DNA from: Delphinus delphis
Lineage: Eukaryota > Chordata > Mammalia > Artiodactyla > Delphinidae
Direction of reading: 5' to 3'
NCBI RefSeq assembly: GCF_949987515.2
Contig: NC_082702.1
Coordinates: forward strand, 48,577,600-48,641,599
DNA: 64,000 nucleotides
Shown in pieces: positions 45,285 to 57,477 of the stretch. The translations under genes were made by a program, and so were the position numbers. How positions within the stretch are numbered: the first letter of the stretch is position 1; each line of letters begins with the position of its first letter. Below the pieces are notes generated by a model, which was not told where the DNA came from, ran no database searches, and saw only the letters and a program-made list of their open reading frames with translations.

Positions 45285-45415
45285 CTCCCTCCTCCCTCCC
45301 CTTTCCCTCCCTCCCTCTTTTCCTTTCTCCCTCTCTCTCTATATATATCTACAGTTACATAGATAGACATATAGATACATCTATAGAGAGAGAGAGATAG
45401 ATATACCTTTGACAA
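45285..45415. repeat. Polypyrimidine tract with inverted-repeat microsatellite
   Basis: A (CCCT/CT)n tract at 45282-45340 runs into TA repeats. It is followed after about 22 bp by a GA/TA-rich segment (45373-45400) that is largely the reverse complement of 45330-45350. Confidence 0.8.
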
Positions 45416-46195
45416 GACAGTCCACAGTTTAAGAACTTATCTTTGAAATGGAGAAATCAGTACATACTAGGGATGAGGGCAGACACTTAGCTGAGTTCTG
45501 AAGAAATTGCTAGCTAACTTTAATATGGAAAGAAACTTACCATTTCCTCAGTTCAAGTATATTAGCACCTGGAAGTGCCAATGAGTCTCAGAAAGGTCAA
45601 TTGTTTCTGGTGTTGTTAGAAACATGTTGGTGATGATCAGGGGAACTTGAAATTTTTCCAGCATGGCACGTTTAGTACTCTAATTTTTTTTCATCTCAAA
45701 TTCCTTCCTATCTAAAACATCAAGTTGTGCAATAATTCCATGCATGAATTACCATTTGGCAATGGTTGGCATTTCCAAAACATTGTTTTCACTGCCACTC
45801 TATCATGGAAAAGCTTAAACCTTCTGGAGTTAGGAAGCAGATAGTAAATTACTTCAAGGCAAACATTTCGTGAAGTATCGCCCTAAGTCTTCCCTTTTGT
45901 GAGAATTAGCTGCATTAGCATGCTTCATTAGCTACTGATTCTTGATTACCCACAACTTAACAGGGGATATCTGGGAAATCAGTCTTTCATAAGCAAGAAT
46001 GCTGAATAAACAAAATATGTTTTTATTTGACCTCAATTCATGTTTGCTTGAAGGAATGAATTAATGGTAGATGGATGGACAGATGAAAAAAACAGGTAGA
46101 TGGACAGCTGGACAGATGGATGGATAAAACAGGTTTGACTGTTCTGGGAAATTATATATACACATATATACACACACATACATAAATATATAATA
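45416..46195. other. No recognisable gene; GGAT/GGACA minisatellite near 46066-46130
   Basis: A degenerate run of 'gatggatggacaga'-like units is followed by 'ataaaacagg'. The remainder is unassigned AT-rich DNA. Confidence 0.45.
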
Positions 46196-46551
46196 TTTGT
46201 CTTAGTTCAGTCTGATATGACAAATTATCATAGACTGCGTGGCTTAAACAAAAACCATTTATTTCTTACAGCTCTGGAGGATAGAAGTCCAAGATCAAGA
46301 TGGTGGCAGATCCAGTGTCTGGTAAGAGTTGAGTTCTGGTTTGCAAATGGCCATCTTCTCATTGTGTCCTCACATGGTAGAAAGAGAACTGGCCACCTCT
46401 CCAGCCTCTTCTTACAAGGTATGAATCCCATTCATGAGGGGTCCACCTTCATGACCAGATCACCTCCCAAAGGTCCACCTCCTAATACCATCACACTGGA
46501 ATTAAGGTTTCAATGTATGAATTTTAGGGGGACACAAAAGGACCATTGCTA
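46196..46551 (-). mobile_element. MaLR solo LTR, reverse orientation
   Basis: Reversed order of MaLR blocks: 'gactgcgtggcttaaacaaa', 'acagctctggaggatagaag', 'cattgtgtcctcacatggta', 'cacctcctaataccatcaca' and 'ttcaatgtatgaattttagg'. The 111-codon frame at 46217-46552 lies entirely inside the LTR and is not a gene. Confidence 0.75.
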
Positions 46552-46604
46552 AATATAATATAATATAATAAATATAATATAATATATAATACAATATAAT
46601 GTAT
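46552..46604. repeat. (AATAT)n-rich tract
   Basis: Degenerate ATAAT units directly adjoining the end of the reversed LTR. Confidence 0.8.
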
Positions 46605-47558
46605 TTTTACTCCCAGCTCTCAAACATTCTGTGGAAACTGAGGCTGCTTAGTAATTCCTGCATCTGCTCATCATATTTTAGTACCTCTTTGCCTTCTCTC
46701 CTTTTCCTCCATTTTCTTTCATCTCTATTAGCCACACGTGCACAAAAAATTACCATTCATGTACTTTGTCCAGTTCAGTAAAAAGGAAATGTGCTTATCC
46801 AAAGGAAAACTCTGTGTATGCGTGCGTCTGTGTTTAAGTCAGTAGAGTGTATTCAAAGGAATTGTTTAATGAGAAGCTTTGGCAGTTGGGTGTGGGATTC
46901 CCTTGAGAACATCAGTCACTGTTACCTGGAAACAGTGATGACAAGCCAGGGAACAGGCCACACTCCCCATCGCAGCTGGACATGACAAGTCTCTCTGTTG
47001 GATGCTTTTGCTGACAGCGAAAGAAGGAGATCTTAGGCAGTTTGGGACTTTACAAGACCACATATTCACCAGTAATTTACCATGCTTCGGGCTGTGATCT
47101 CTTGGATGCAGTCCTTTATGGTGGTGGCGATGCAGTCATTACATTTGGGTAATCGACTCCTTTGCCCCTCCCTGCCCTACAATCACATTAAACCTGTCTT
47201 ACTCTTCCAAAAATCACCCCTGCTGAGGAGTTCCTAATGGATCCACAAAGGACTAATAGGTGTTAATGGAGAAAATGTCTCTATAGTAGACAAAGGTGAA
47301 GCAGATTGTTGTTCACCACTTCTAGTTTTATGCCCTGAGGATCCGAAAGTGGGTTTTGTGGGCTCTTCTCACACTTACTGAAACAGACAATACTTCATTT
47401 GTGTATGAACTCACGGGGTCAGAGTAACAGCAATACCTCTCCTGAAGGTAGTTATATGTTAGGTTGCCTCTAGATAAAAGCAGCAATACTCCTTCGGGAT
47501 AAAAACAACATAATATTAAAGCCATCACTGAGAATCGATTATGTCATCCGACATTATT
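46605..47558. other. No recognisable gene or repeat
   Basis: Unassigned DNA between two MaLR LTRs. There is no retroviral internal sequence linking them. Confidence 0.4.
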
Positions 47559-47802
47559 TGCTATGGACTGAATGTTTGTGTCCTCTCCAAATTTATACAT
47601 TGAAACCCTAACCACCCCCCCAATGTGATGGTAGTTGGAGGTGGGGCCTTTGGAAGATAATTGGGGTTAGATGAGGTCATGAGGGTGGGCGCTCATGATG
47701 GGATTCATTCCCTTATCAAAGAGGGGATCTCTATCTCTCCCTCTCAATTTAATCCACCCAATCTATAATAATTTGTTATAGCAGCCTGAAATCACTGAGA
47801 CA
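47559..47802 (+). mobile_element. MaLR solo LTR with internal deletion
   Basis: Starts 'tgctatggactgaatgtttg', continues through 'gatggtagttggaggtgggg', 'aggtcatgagggtgggcgct' and ends 'ttgttatagcagcctgaaat' 'cactgagaca'. At about 244 bp it is shorter than the copy at 1187-1530 because the middle ('cagcctctagaactgg' region) is absent. Confidence 0.75.
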
Positions 47803-47945
47803 CTGTTCTAAAGCAGCTTAATTCTCACAGTGAAATAGGTAAGGAGACTGAGGCACAAGTGACATAATTTACATGTGCAGAGCCACACAGCTGTTAGGTA
47901 CCAGAGCCAAGATGCAGAGGCCAGCACATGTTTTTAAGCATGATA
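47803..47945 (-). mobile_element. MIR SINE fragment, reverse orientation
   Basis: 'taattctcacagtgaaatag', 'gtaaggagactgaggcacaa' and 'cagagccacacagctgttag' are the reversed MIR core, immediately next to the MaLR LTR. Confidence 0.6.
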
Positions 47946-49323
47946 AACATTGGGAAGGAACAGCAAACGGGGCCCTAGGCTGGGTATCACGGACACTGAG
48001 ATAGAGATGTACCTGTAGGAGGATTTCAGAGAATGCTCTTGGAACAACATGTGTAATTGAGCAGGGAAGCAGGATTAGGAATAGGGAGACACAGAAACAG
48101 ACAGTCACAGCAGAGGCCTTACCTATGTGACCGGCAGCACCAGAGCCAGGAGGATCCTTTGAAGATGTCCCAAAATTGAGGGGAGGAAGCCAGGGTTACA
48201 GCCTCCTGCCCTCCACTGACCCAGCGCTGGATGGAGGCTGCCTCCAGGAATGGGGCATATACCTATGAGTGGTGCAGCATCCTTCAGTTGAGGGCAGGGC
48301 TTGAAGAGGGACACAGCTGGGAGCCAACAGCTGCCAAAACTCCCAGCAGGTGGAAGGACAAACCTTCTGTTGGTGAAGGAGCAACCTTGGTGGTACCCCA
48401 CAGCATCACCTGCACGCCAAGGCCATAAATTGGGGAAACTTACCGAATCAAAGAGATCAAGGATAGGTGTTTCTCGAGAAACACTGAAAAGTCTTGTATC
48501 TAAAGGAAAGATCTGATATCTAAAGGAAGACATGGGTTTCACCAGGCAAGAAGAGTGATGAGCCTTACGAGGAGAGGAAACATCGTGTGCAAATACTCGG
48601 TGAAGTGGTAAGGAGAATTTAAATTGAGGAATTGAAAGAGCCCATGTGATTTAAGTAAAAAGCAAAGGGGGCGCCTGGTGTGCAATGGGACCAGACTATG
48701 CAGAGCTTTCAGGTCTAACAGGAAAGAAAGAGGACAGGAGCATAAACTAAAGCAAGGTTGAGCATTTTGTGTGTCAACTCCCATCTGACTTTCTTTGAGA
48801 AGCGAAGTGGAGGTGAGGTGAATATCATGAATGCTTATTTAACTCAATTGGATTAGATTGTATTGGGAAACCGACCCAAATAAAATAAAAAGAATAAATG
48901 AGAACACTAAAAATGTGGAGAAGCACACAGAAAAGAACCAAATGAATTAAACCTGGAAAGATACAAGAACAGAATGATCAACTCTGAACTGTTTTTCCTG
49001 TCCCTGTTCAGAGCTTCTTGTCATCACATTTAATAAGCCAGAGGCTTGCTGTGTGAGCTCACACCAACAGCGAGACCAAAATCTTAGATCATCTTCTCCA
49101 ACTGTTGCAACTCCTACGAAAAAACTAAATCAGCATTTCTTAGAGTGGCTAGTTTTGAAAGACATGGGATGAATTGTTCTCTAGAGCCTGTTTAAGAATT
49201 TGGAAAAAATATAAGGCAATTTAAAAAGCAATAAAGCTATTTTAACTCAGCAGTCTGGCCATCTAAAAATGCATCCTGCTCCAGCTTTCAACTCTGTCTC
49301 CTGCATCTTTGATTTTCATCTCT
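47946..49323. other. No gene recognised; weak L2-like signal near 48660-48730
   Basis: 'ggaccagactatgcagagct' is compatible with reversed L2 but too short to call. The 139-codon reverse frame at 48123-48542 overlaps frames on the other strand and has no known motif. Confidence 0.35.
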
Positions 49324-49339
49324 AAGAAATGACACTGGG

Positions 49340-49660
49340 GACTTCCCTGGTGGCGCAGTGCAGGGGACACGGGTTCGAGCCCTGGTCCGGGAAGATCCCA
49401 CATGCCGTGGAGCAACTAAGCCCATGCGCCTCAACTATTGAGCCTATGCTCTAGAGCCCGCGAGCCACAACTACTGAGCCCAAGTGCCACAACTACTGAA
49501 GCCCACATGCCTAGAGCCCGTGCTCTGCAACAAGAGAAGCCACCACAATGAGAAGCCCGTGCACCACAATGAAGAGTAGACCCCGCTTGCTGCAACTAGA
49601 GAAAGCCTGCACACAGCAACAAAGACCCAACACAGCCAAAAATTTAAAAAAAAAAAAAGA
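49340..49660 (+). mobile_element. Long CHR-type SINE with a deleted A-box region
   Basis: The head 'gacttccctggtggcgcagt' jumps straight to 'gcaggggacacgggttcgag', lacking the approximately 20 bp found between these parts in 9405-9768 and 23941-24265. Flanks aagaaatgacactggg (49324-49339) and aagaaagaacactggg (49661-49676) match at 14 of 16. Confidence 0.9.
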
Positions 49661-49676
49661 AAGAAAGAACACTGGG

Positions 49677-50290
49677 ATGCTTCTCTCCAAATGAATATGT
49701 TACTGGAAGTGTCCATAGTGGGAAAGAACAAATCGGAAAATACATATTAAGCTTCTTCACAGACTTCTCAATGGCTGGTTAGTTTAATCTGTACAATTAA
49801 AAAACCATTTACCTGTATCCAAGAACTTAACACAAGAAAACATGCAATGAGCTTAGGCTCTTAGTAAGAAATAAAATTACAAAATGTACCAATACTTGTA
49901 ATCCAAGTATAACTGTTAGCATTAAAAATTTAATTTGGTATTAATTTCATTTTATGACTACAAACACTGTTTCTCAGTCATAATACTCTCTATTTACCAT
50001 TAAATATTAATTCATACTTTTGAATCATTGCTATATAGTTGTAAATTCTGAGAAGTTAAAAATAATATTTTCAGGTTTCTATACAAATTTTGAAAAATTC
50101 TAAAGACCCTTGGACCTCATTTTTTTCATCCAGAGTAAGCCTACACAGTGTTAATAAAATATCTAAGATGCACTCATTAAACATCATATTGTAAATATTC
50201 TGGTTCACAGAAAAAAAATGTAGATTATAATGTTAAACAAAACCAGGATAAATTTAATGGACTGAACGCACAGAACACTTGGATCCTTTC
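49677..50290. other. No recognisable gene or repeat
   Basis: AT-rich DNA, nothing assigned. Confidence 0.4.
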
Positions 50291-51056
50291 CCAAATTCTA
50301 TTAAAGTGAGAGTAAAGATATTGTTAGACACTAAAGCGTAAGAACAAAGGAAAAAGAACAACCATGTTTTAGAAGCTGAGAAACAGAAGAACAAGCGTTT
50401 GTTAACTTGGCCGACTTGAGAAAAGTGAATCTTAAGTCATCACTGGGAAAAATGGAGACAACTAGGATTTACATCCAGCATCCTCAAATTAGCAGGACAC
50501 AAGCACGAAAGTCTGAGGCTGAAAGTAGGAATATGGGCTGAAACTCTGCTGAAGAAAGAGACAGATGCCTAGATCTGCACCACACATTCATAAAAATGAA
50601 TTGCTCACACTTTCTATATTCTTCGAGAAGAACAAGAGGCTGTACCTTAGAAGAGGGAAATTTAAAAGCGAAACTATTATTCTCCTGAGAGAGTCAAAAG
50701 GAAACAATATAGCCAGGAAACAAGGATGGTATGAAAAAGAAAACATTCACATACGGAAGCCCTCCCCAAAAATACTTACGCAAATCAAAATATGACAGTA
50801 GAAATGAAAAACTCAATAGAAAATCTGGAAATTTAGTTGAGGCATCTTTCAGCAATTAGAACAACTCAAAGGGAAATACTGAGAAGGACGATTAGAAAGT
50901 TAGAGGAGTTCAGCAGGTCTAACATGTACAGGAGTGCCAGAGAGAGGAAAAGAGTGAGAGAGGAAAACCAGAGATAAAGAACTTGTTCACATGTAAACAC
51001 AAGAACGTTTCCTAGAGCTAGAGGACGGGTGCTGCCAGTTTAAAACTGCATAATAA

Positions 51057-51279
51057 AGGGGCTTCCCTGGTGGCACAGTGGTTGAGAGTCCGCCTGCCGA
51101 TGCAGGGGACACGGGTTCGTGTCCCGGTTCGGGAAGATCCCACATGCCACAGAGCGGCTGGGGCCGTGAGCCATGGCCGCTGAGCCTGCGCGTCCGGAGC
51201 CTGTGCTCCACGGCAGGAGAGGCCACAACAGTGAGAGGCCCGCATAATGAAAAAAAAAAAAAAAAGGAAAAAAAAAAAC
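51057..51279 (+). mobile_element. CHR-1-like SINE with altered 3' end
   Basis: Head 'ggggcttccctggtggcaca', full body, but the usual 'gcccgcgtaccgc' reads 'gcccgcataatg'. The A tail is interrupted by 'gg'. Flanks aactgcataata (51044-51055) and aactgcacaata (51280-51291) differ at one position. Confidence 0.9.
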
Positions 51280-51356
51280 AACTGCACAATATGAGAACAG
51301 CGACTCAGGCCAAGGCATATTATTGCAAAATTTCAGAAGAGGCAGGTAGAGTTGGT

Positions 51357-51377
51357 GGGGGGGGGGGGGGGGGGGGG
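51357..51377. repeat. Homopolymeric G21 tract
   Basis: Twenty-one consecutive G, preceded by 'gttggt' and followed by 'cgggtgg'. Such runs are G-quadruplex prone and error-prone in sequencing. Confidence 0.9.
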
Positions 51378-51869
51378 CGGGTGGAAGGAAGAATCTCCAG
51401 GTTCTCAGAAAGGAAAAACAAAACGAAAGACGCAACCCCCCTACAAAGAAAAATCACTGGTCACGTACAAAGTTTTAAGAATTTACATGGATTCCAACTT
51501 GTCAATCAATAACAATACTAGAAGTTAAAAGCAATAAAACAATGTCTTCAAAATTATCAAGGAAAATAAATTCCAACATATTTTTATGCCCAGCTTACCA
51601 TCAATCAGTTAATTTTAAAAGGAGAATAAAGGCACTTTTAGTCTACATGGTCTCAAAAATTTTACTTTCCACACACCTCTCTGTTAAGCTACACTAGAGT
51701 CCAAGGATAACCAACTTGCCCTGGTTTGCCCACAATTTTCCTGGTTTTAGCACTGAAAGTCCTGCATCTCTGTAAACCCCTCAGTCCCAGACAAACCAGG
51801 ACAGTTGGTCGACCTACTCTAGATTCATGATGAAAGAGATTAAAAGAAATTCTCAAAAAGATCAAATTT

Positions 51870-52009
51870 GGAACTTCCCTGGCAGTCCAGTAGTTGAGAC
51901 TCCACGCTTCCAACACAAAGGGCTCAGGTTCGATCCCTGGTCCAGGAACTAAGATGTCACATGCCGTGCGGCCAAAAAATAAGTAAATAATCAAAAAAAA
52001 ATTTTTTTT
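51870..52009 (+). mobile_element. Short CHR-2-like SINE
   Basis: Head 'ggaacttccctggcagtcca', 'caggttcgatccctggtcca', short body 'gccgtgcggcc' and A-rich tail. Perfect 14-bp TSD aaaagatcaaattt at 51856-51869 and 52010-52023. Confidence 0.92.
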
Positions 52010-52023
52010 AAAAGATCAAATTT

Positions 52024-52500
52024 ATCCTTTAGTAACTTAACTGCCCATCTCCAAATGTCCACAGTCTTTAAAAGAAAAAAACAAGCAATGAAAGATGTAA
52101 ACTCTCACGCTGTCCTAGAGCCAATAAAAACCAGTAGACATGAAAACAGCAGGAAAATGTAATCCATGTGGGGGAGGGGAGGGGAGGTGGGGAATGTGTC
52201 AACAAAAACAGATCAGAAACGACTGAAACGGCAGAATTAGTTGAAGAGGACATTAAAACACCTTATATAAGTACATTCAATAGGACTGCGGTTTTAAAGA
52301 GAAACACACAAAAAAAATAATCAAAAGAGAAATATAAGATACAAACAAGAAGCAAGTGGGAATTTCAGAGATGAAAAATGGAAGATCTAAAATGAGTATT
52401 TCAATCAATGGACTTTACAGCAAATTAGATACTTCAGAAAGAAAAGATCAGTGAACTTGAAGCCATAGCAACAGAGGCTACCCAGACCCTTAAGAAATTC
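52024..52500. other. No gene recognised; possible old L1 traces
   Basis: A-rich sequence near 52350-52470 ('ttcagagatgaaaaatggaa', 'agatcagtgaacttgaagcc') recalls L1 ORF1 but is too diverged for a firm call. Confidence 0.35.
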
Positions 52501-52825
52501 TTGCAGCTTCCTCTGGTGCTTCTGGGAAACCCAAGCCATCATATAAGAAGTCAAAATGTTCTTCTGGGGAGATCACATGGAGAAACCACACAGCGATGCT
52601 ACCGAGTGGAAAAGCGGACGAACTATATAATGCTGGCGAGAGGCCTCGCTGTCCTAGCAGCTCAGTCAATCCTCCAAATGAAGCCAGCCTCAGCTGCCGT
52701 GTGACCACAGCTACCTGGGAAATTCCCAAGCCAGGGCTACAGAAGAACCGCCCAGTTGAACCCAATCAAACCACACAACTGCGAGAGATAATAGAATAGG
52801 TATTGTTTTAAGCCATTTAGAAAAA
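52501..52825 (+). mobile_element. Old LTR-like repeat (MLT1/MST-like)
   Basis: 'gatcacatggagaaaccaca', 'cagctcagtcaatcctccaa', 'atgaagccagcctcagctgc', 'agaagaaccgcccagttgaa' and the terminal 'gtattgttttaagcca' match a familiar mammalian LTR pattern. The overlapping small frames in both directions are incidental. Confidence 0.5.
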
Positions 52826-54642
52826 TAGAAGAAACATATAGGTCAACAGGAATTGTCCAACTTTTTGGAGACATTTGGATGGTAAACCATAGGCAGCCAC
52901 AGCTTTTAACAATTGTCATTGAAACACGTGACCACAATGTGCAGCCTTACTGTTTAGCTCACCCTCACCAATCCTGTCTTACTACTAAAGCTAACCCCAC
53001 CCTATCACCCCCAACCTTTCCTCCGAAGTACACTTCCCAGCTCTTTTCTAACACAAAGAACCTCTTTCACTGTTTCCACCGGCACCATTTTGAACCACAC
53101 CCTCCAGAAACAGAGAGTGTGTGTCTGACGGGTTGGTGCAGAGTGATGGGGGGAAGGGATTCCATTACCCAGATGTTGAAAAGAGGCAGGGGAAGGAAGA
53201 CACCCTCTCCTGGTTTAAGAAGAAAAGAATACTGTTTCAGGGCTGGAAAGTAAAAAAAAAGTAGATCTGAAGGTTGGGTACATAACGGAGCAAAGAGGTG
53301 CGCCTAGAAAATAAGACTGCAGCTAGGTGACTTGGAGTATGGACTGCTTAGTCCCTGTATATAGAATGGAAACCTGTAACAACAGCATCTCTCTATTTCA
53401 GTTATATTTTGAGTTAAGTTGACTTCTGGAGATCCAACCACCATTTTTAGCATCTGTTTCCATAGGAAGATGTGTTTCCCATTAAAGCAATCTATTAATG
53501 ATCGGATACTCTGAAAGCTCACATTTGTAACATCACAAAGCCCAGTCATTCATCAGCCAAATTGCAAAAGTTCACTCCTACAGATAACCAGCATTTCATA
53601 AATCAGGGTTAAATCAGACGGGTAAAGATGGCTCATAACTCTTCAGCATATCACTCCCTGCTTAGCACCTTCTTCTTGTTGCTGCTGTTCTAATGTATTC
53701 TATTGCTTTTCTCACTCATGGCTTATCTCACTATATAGTTTATAAGCACAGAGATGGCCAAGGACCATCACTCACACTCCTCCCAACACTTTTAGGCCAA
53801 GTCTGGCACCTCACAAGCTATCCCTACACTTAAGAATTTAATTTCTGAGGAGTTTGGATTCATTTCACCAGTTCATAGTATATGCTGGTACAAAACCATA
53901 GTTCCTTGTGGTTTCCCCTCAAAGTACTCAGGCACACACGTCACATACCTAAGAGAGCTCACTTCTGAGTGGACCGACACGCAATGGGTCTCATAAAGAA
54001 ACCTAAAAAAATAATAAAATAAAGAAAGAAAGAAACCTGGGTCGCCCCAATGCCAGAACTTGTCCCAGCCATAAAGCAGGATACCTAGGGCCACACTGGA
54101 ACTACACTGCACAGAGTAGATCAGAGCCTCTGCATGACACAGAAAAAAAACATTAAAGCCAAATAAACCATAGCAGATGGTAACGGTAACTTCGGAGACA
54201 CCAGCAATTAGCTGGTACAATCCAGGAGATGTCTGAAGAGAGAGGTAGAGGAGAATTACTATCATTTTCTAGGGCAGACTATGGGAGTATCCTGGGTTTC
54301 AAGAATCCGGATAGGTTTGGAGGGAGAGTACCAACTATGCAAAGAGCACCTGAGAAGTCAGCTGCTGCAACTGGGGCGGGAAGAGCCTTAGAGAGTGTGG
54401 ACATGTGGGAAGCGCACTGGAGGCTTCGGGCACCATCAGCAAGACTTGCTCTGGGTGGAACTCCTTGTTTCAGAGGTTCTGCAGGGACACTGTGAGGGAA
54501 CAGGCAGCCCAGTAAATTCTCACTTCATCTGTCCTTGTATCTTTGATTTTCAGGGCTCAGCAAGTTGCCCTCATCCGTGTTTTGCTCATTGCTTCACCTC
54601 CTCTCAACCCTGTTTATGTTTTATTTTACCCACTAAATATTC
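52826..54642. other. No recognisable gene or repeat
   Basis: Unassigned. An A-rich segment near 54001-54035 is bounded by repeated 'aaagaaacct'. The 124-, 130- and 114-codon frames here show no known domain. Confidence 0.4.
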
Positions 54643-54654
54643 AGCACTAGTTTT

Positions 54655-54980
54655 CTGGGGTTTTTTAGTAAATTTATGCATTTATTTATTTATTTTTGGC
54701 TGCGTTGGGTCTTCGTTGCTGCGCGCAGGCTTCCTCTAGTTGTGGCGAGCGGGGGCTACTCTTCGTTGAGGTGCGCGGGCTTCTCATTGCGGTGGCTTCT
54801 CTCATTGCAGAGCACACACTCTAGGCGCGGGGGCTTCAGTAGTTGCAGCACACGGTAGCTGTGGCACACATGGGCTTAGCTGCTCCGCGGCATGTGGTAT
54901 CTTTCCGGATCAGGGCTCGAACCCGTGTCCGCTGCATTGGCCGGCGGATTCTTAACCACTGCGCCACCAGGGAAGTCCTT
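54655..54980 (-). mobile_element. Long CHR-type SINE, reverse orientation
   Basis: Reversed tail 'atttatttatttatttttgg', long body and reversed head 'ccaccagggaagtcc'. Exact 12-bp TSD agcactagtttt at 54643-54654 and 54981-54992. Confidence 0.92.
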
Positions 54981-54992
54981 AGCACTAGTTTT

Positions 54993-57399
54993 TGCTTCAC
55001 ACTAATCACAGTCGCCAGCTATTGACTGAACATGATACTGTGGATAAAGGAAAGGAGAATGATCTAGCAGGACACTGTAGGGTGAAGATGCCAACAACAG
55101 CAGAAGACGAGGAGCCTGCCAATCACACCTTTCGAGAAATTCATCAGATGGCATCTGCAGAGATCTACAGGTTTATAGCCTCCTCATTCTTTCAGAAGAA
55201 CACACCACATATTTAAAAAGCAAAACGCATGCTTTATAGCATGAACTTTTCACTGAGTCAAAAGTTAAATGCAAGACAAGGATAGAGTTGCATGCCAACA
55301 ATTAAGAGAAGGCGGAGCAAAACCTTTGTAAGTGGCCCTGTGGACGCGGAGTGGCAGAGGAATGGCCCCGAGTCCACCCACTGGGTGGGGGAAAGGCAGG
55401 TTATGGCAGTGGGGTGCTCTCTGAATTGAACTTACAAAATTCACAAAGATATATTATGTAGTTACAGTGATGAAGCATCAACATGGTTATTTATGTCTGA
55501 GTTGGGAGCATCTGTGGAGATTTAGGGATATTCCGTACACATCTAGAAGAGATGAGAATATAACTTAAAGCCAAAGTCTTAAGTATTGTAAAAAAAGGTA
55601 TTACTTGAAGTTGAACTGTGATAAGAAGTTATCATATTTGGAGTATATATTTTTTCACTCAGAGACAATTCTGTATGAGAGAAGCTGACTCCAGGAAGCC
55701 CTGCAAAAAATGATGATGGTCCTTTCCCAAAATTTTTTCATTAACTACACTTTGCTCATCCTTCACCATATCCCTTGTCCTCTCATCCTGTCCGTGCATG
55801 AATTTCCTGAGACAGGGAGGCCCAATTGATTAGAAATGTCTCCAGGTCACTGGGCAACAAAGGGGCTCAGAGCACTGCTGGAAGGGGAGCTAAGATAATT
55901 ACAAATCACCTGCGTAGCGCAGGATCGGTGCTACCACTGAGGTGCCTAATTCCACTGGAACACAGAAAGGAAGAGATGAACTCCTGCTGGTGGAGAAAGG
56001 AGGGTTCCAGCCACTTCTTCTGGACCGTGACCACCTGGAGGGGTATCAGTAGGTAGACTTTAGCATCAAAAATTATCCATTTTTGATTTAACTTAAGAAT
56101 GACTGAAGAAAATACAATCTATGAGGGGAAGAGAAAACCAGTGGAAAACATTAGAATTGTTTTCAATATTTGAAGGACTGCCAGGTTGAGAAGAATGAGT
56201 GTTTGCTTTGAGGTCTTCCAGAGAGAAAACCCAAGACGTACCAAGGGGGAAATGCAGAAAGGCAAACCTGAGCTCCACAACATAAACTCGTTCCTACCAA
56301 TTTAGGACTGAAGTCAATTATTGTAAAAAAGACTACCTTTTCCTTCAAAACTCTACATGCAGCAAAGAGACCAACAGGAAGAGCGTATTCTCCACATAAA
56401 CAGTCACCTCACCTAGATAATTCCTGGAAAACATAAAATGTTAAGTATATTTTTGTAAACATGTTAATTACAAATGTAAAAAGACAAATATTCCACTCAA
56501 ACATAGACGTTTACTCTATTGTCGTTGTTTTCCCCCAGTAGCTAATCAAGTCTTGCAGATGAGAAAAACAGCCACAAGTTATCTGGATAAGCACTGATCA
56601 ATTATGACACCCCACAACAGAATAAGAAGAAGAAAACTGACTTCAGATGGGTTAAAAAATATGTCATCAACCACCTTGATGACAGATTCAGTATTCATAC
56701 ATTAGGCACCAGGAAAGAGCCCGAGGAAGGAATCTGACACTTTTTGACATCCCTGCTGGCACACACATTCTCCAGAACTCCGGAAAGCCCTATTTCTCGA
56801 TAACCAGGTTAAGTATCATCGATAGGTGTATTTCATAAGTATGGGAAAGGCACTGAGATTTCAAAAAACACAGTGGATCTTCTTCCTTACGTCACAGTGG
56901 AGCTGTGATATATTCCAAGGGCAGACACTCACTCTAATCATTTGAAACAAAGGGACAGACTTATTCATCCAACAAATCAATATGTATTCCCTGGTCCAGA
57001 AAAGAAGTATAAATCAGCGGCTGCTCCATGGTCAGTTTTCTCATCTACCCCTCCTCCTGGCCAAAGGAAGGGGGAGAGTGGAACATGTGTCAGTGTGAAA
57101 AGGAGTCGGGCTTTTATATCGACAGACTCAGCTACTGGGCTGCAAATGCTCCATGGAAGCTGAGCTCAGATCAATGTTGCTGATGGTAAGAAAGGGGAGT
57201 TTGTGGGGCCTGGGTATTTATTACTTTTCATCTAATCACAGTGTGTGGATTGCAAAAGATGCTGTTGTTTGTTAGGGAACCAAAAAAAATCATGCCAAGT
57301 GTGCATCTGCCCATCTAGCAAGATGCACATTCCCTTACAGAAAGTATTTGGCTCGTATCTTGTGCTGTTTAAAGTCGACCAATCACTCCACTTTTGATG
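54993..57399. other. No recognisable gene or repeat
   Basis: About 2.4 kb of ordinary AT-rich DNA with no recognised transposon or exon. Confidence 0.4.
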
Positions 57400-57477
57400 A
57401 GCACCGAACAGGTATCAGATAGTATTACGCTTCTGCTCTCTGCCCCGTTATAACTGCTTCCCATCCCTCGTCAGCAA

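Larger units (their letters stand above)
50291..51690 (+). mobile_element. Possible old L1M 5' region, split by a SINE
   Basis: The right part (51540-51690: 'cccagcttaccatcaatcag', 'aaggagaataaaggcacttt', 'catggtctcaaaaattttac') matches the 5' region of old L1M elements. The left part (50300-51050) has the A-rich ORF1-like composition expected next to it, but its match is weaker. The CHR-1-like SINE at 51057-51279 is a later insertion. Confidence 0.42.

Noticed and set aside
47559..47802. Pair of MaLR LTRs (46196-46551 and here) as a possible provirus
   Set aside because: They are in opposite orientations, diverged, and have no retroviral internal sequence between them.
54001..54035. A-rich tract bounded by repeated 'aaagaaacct' that might be an empty retrotransposon tail
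   Set aside because: The flanks are themselves part of the simple repeat and there is no body sequence, so slippage explains it better.
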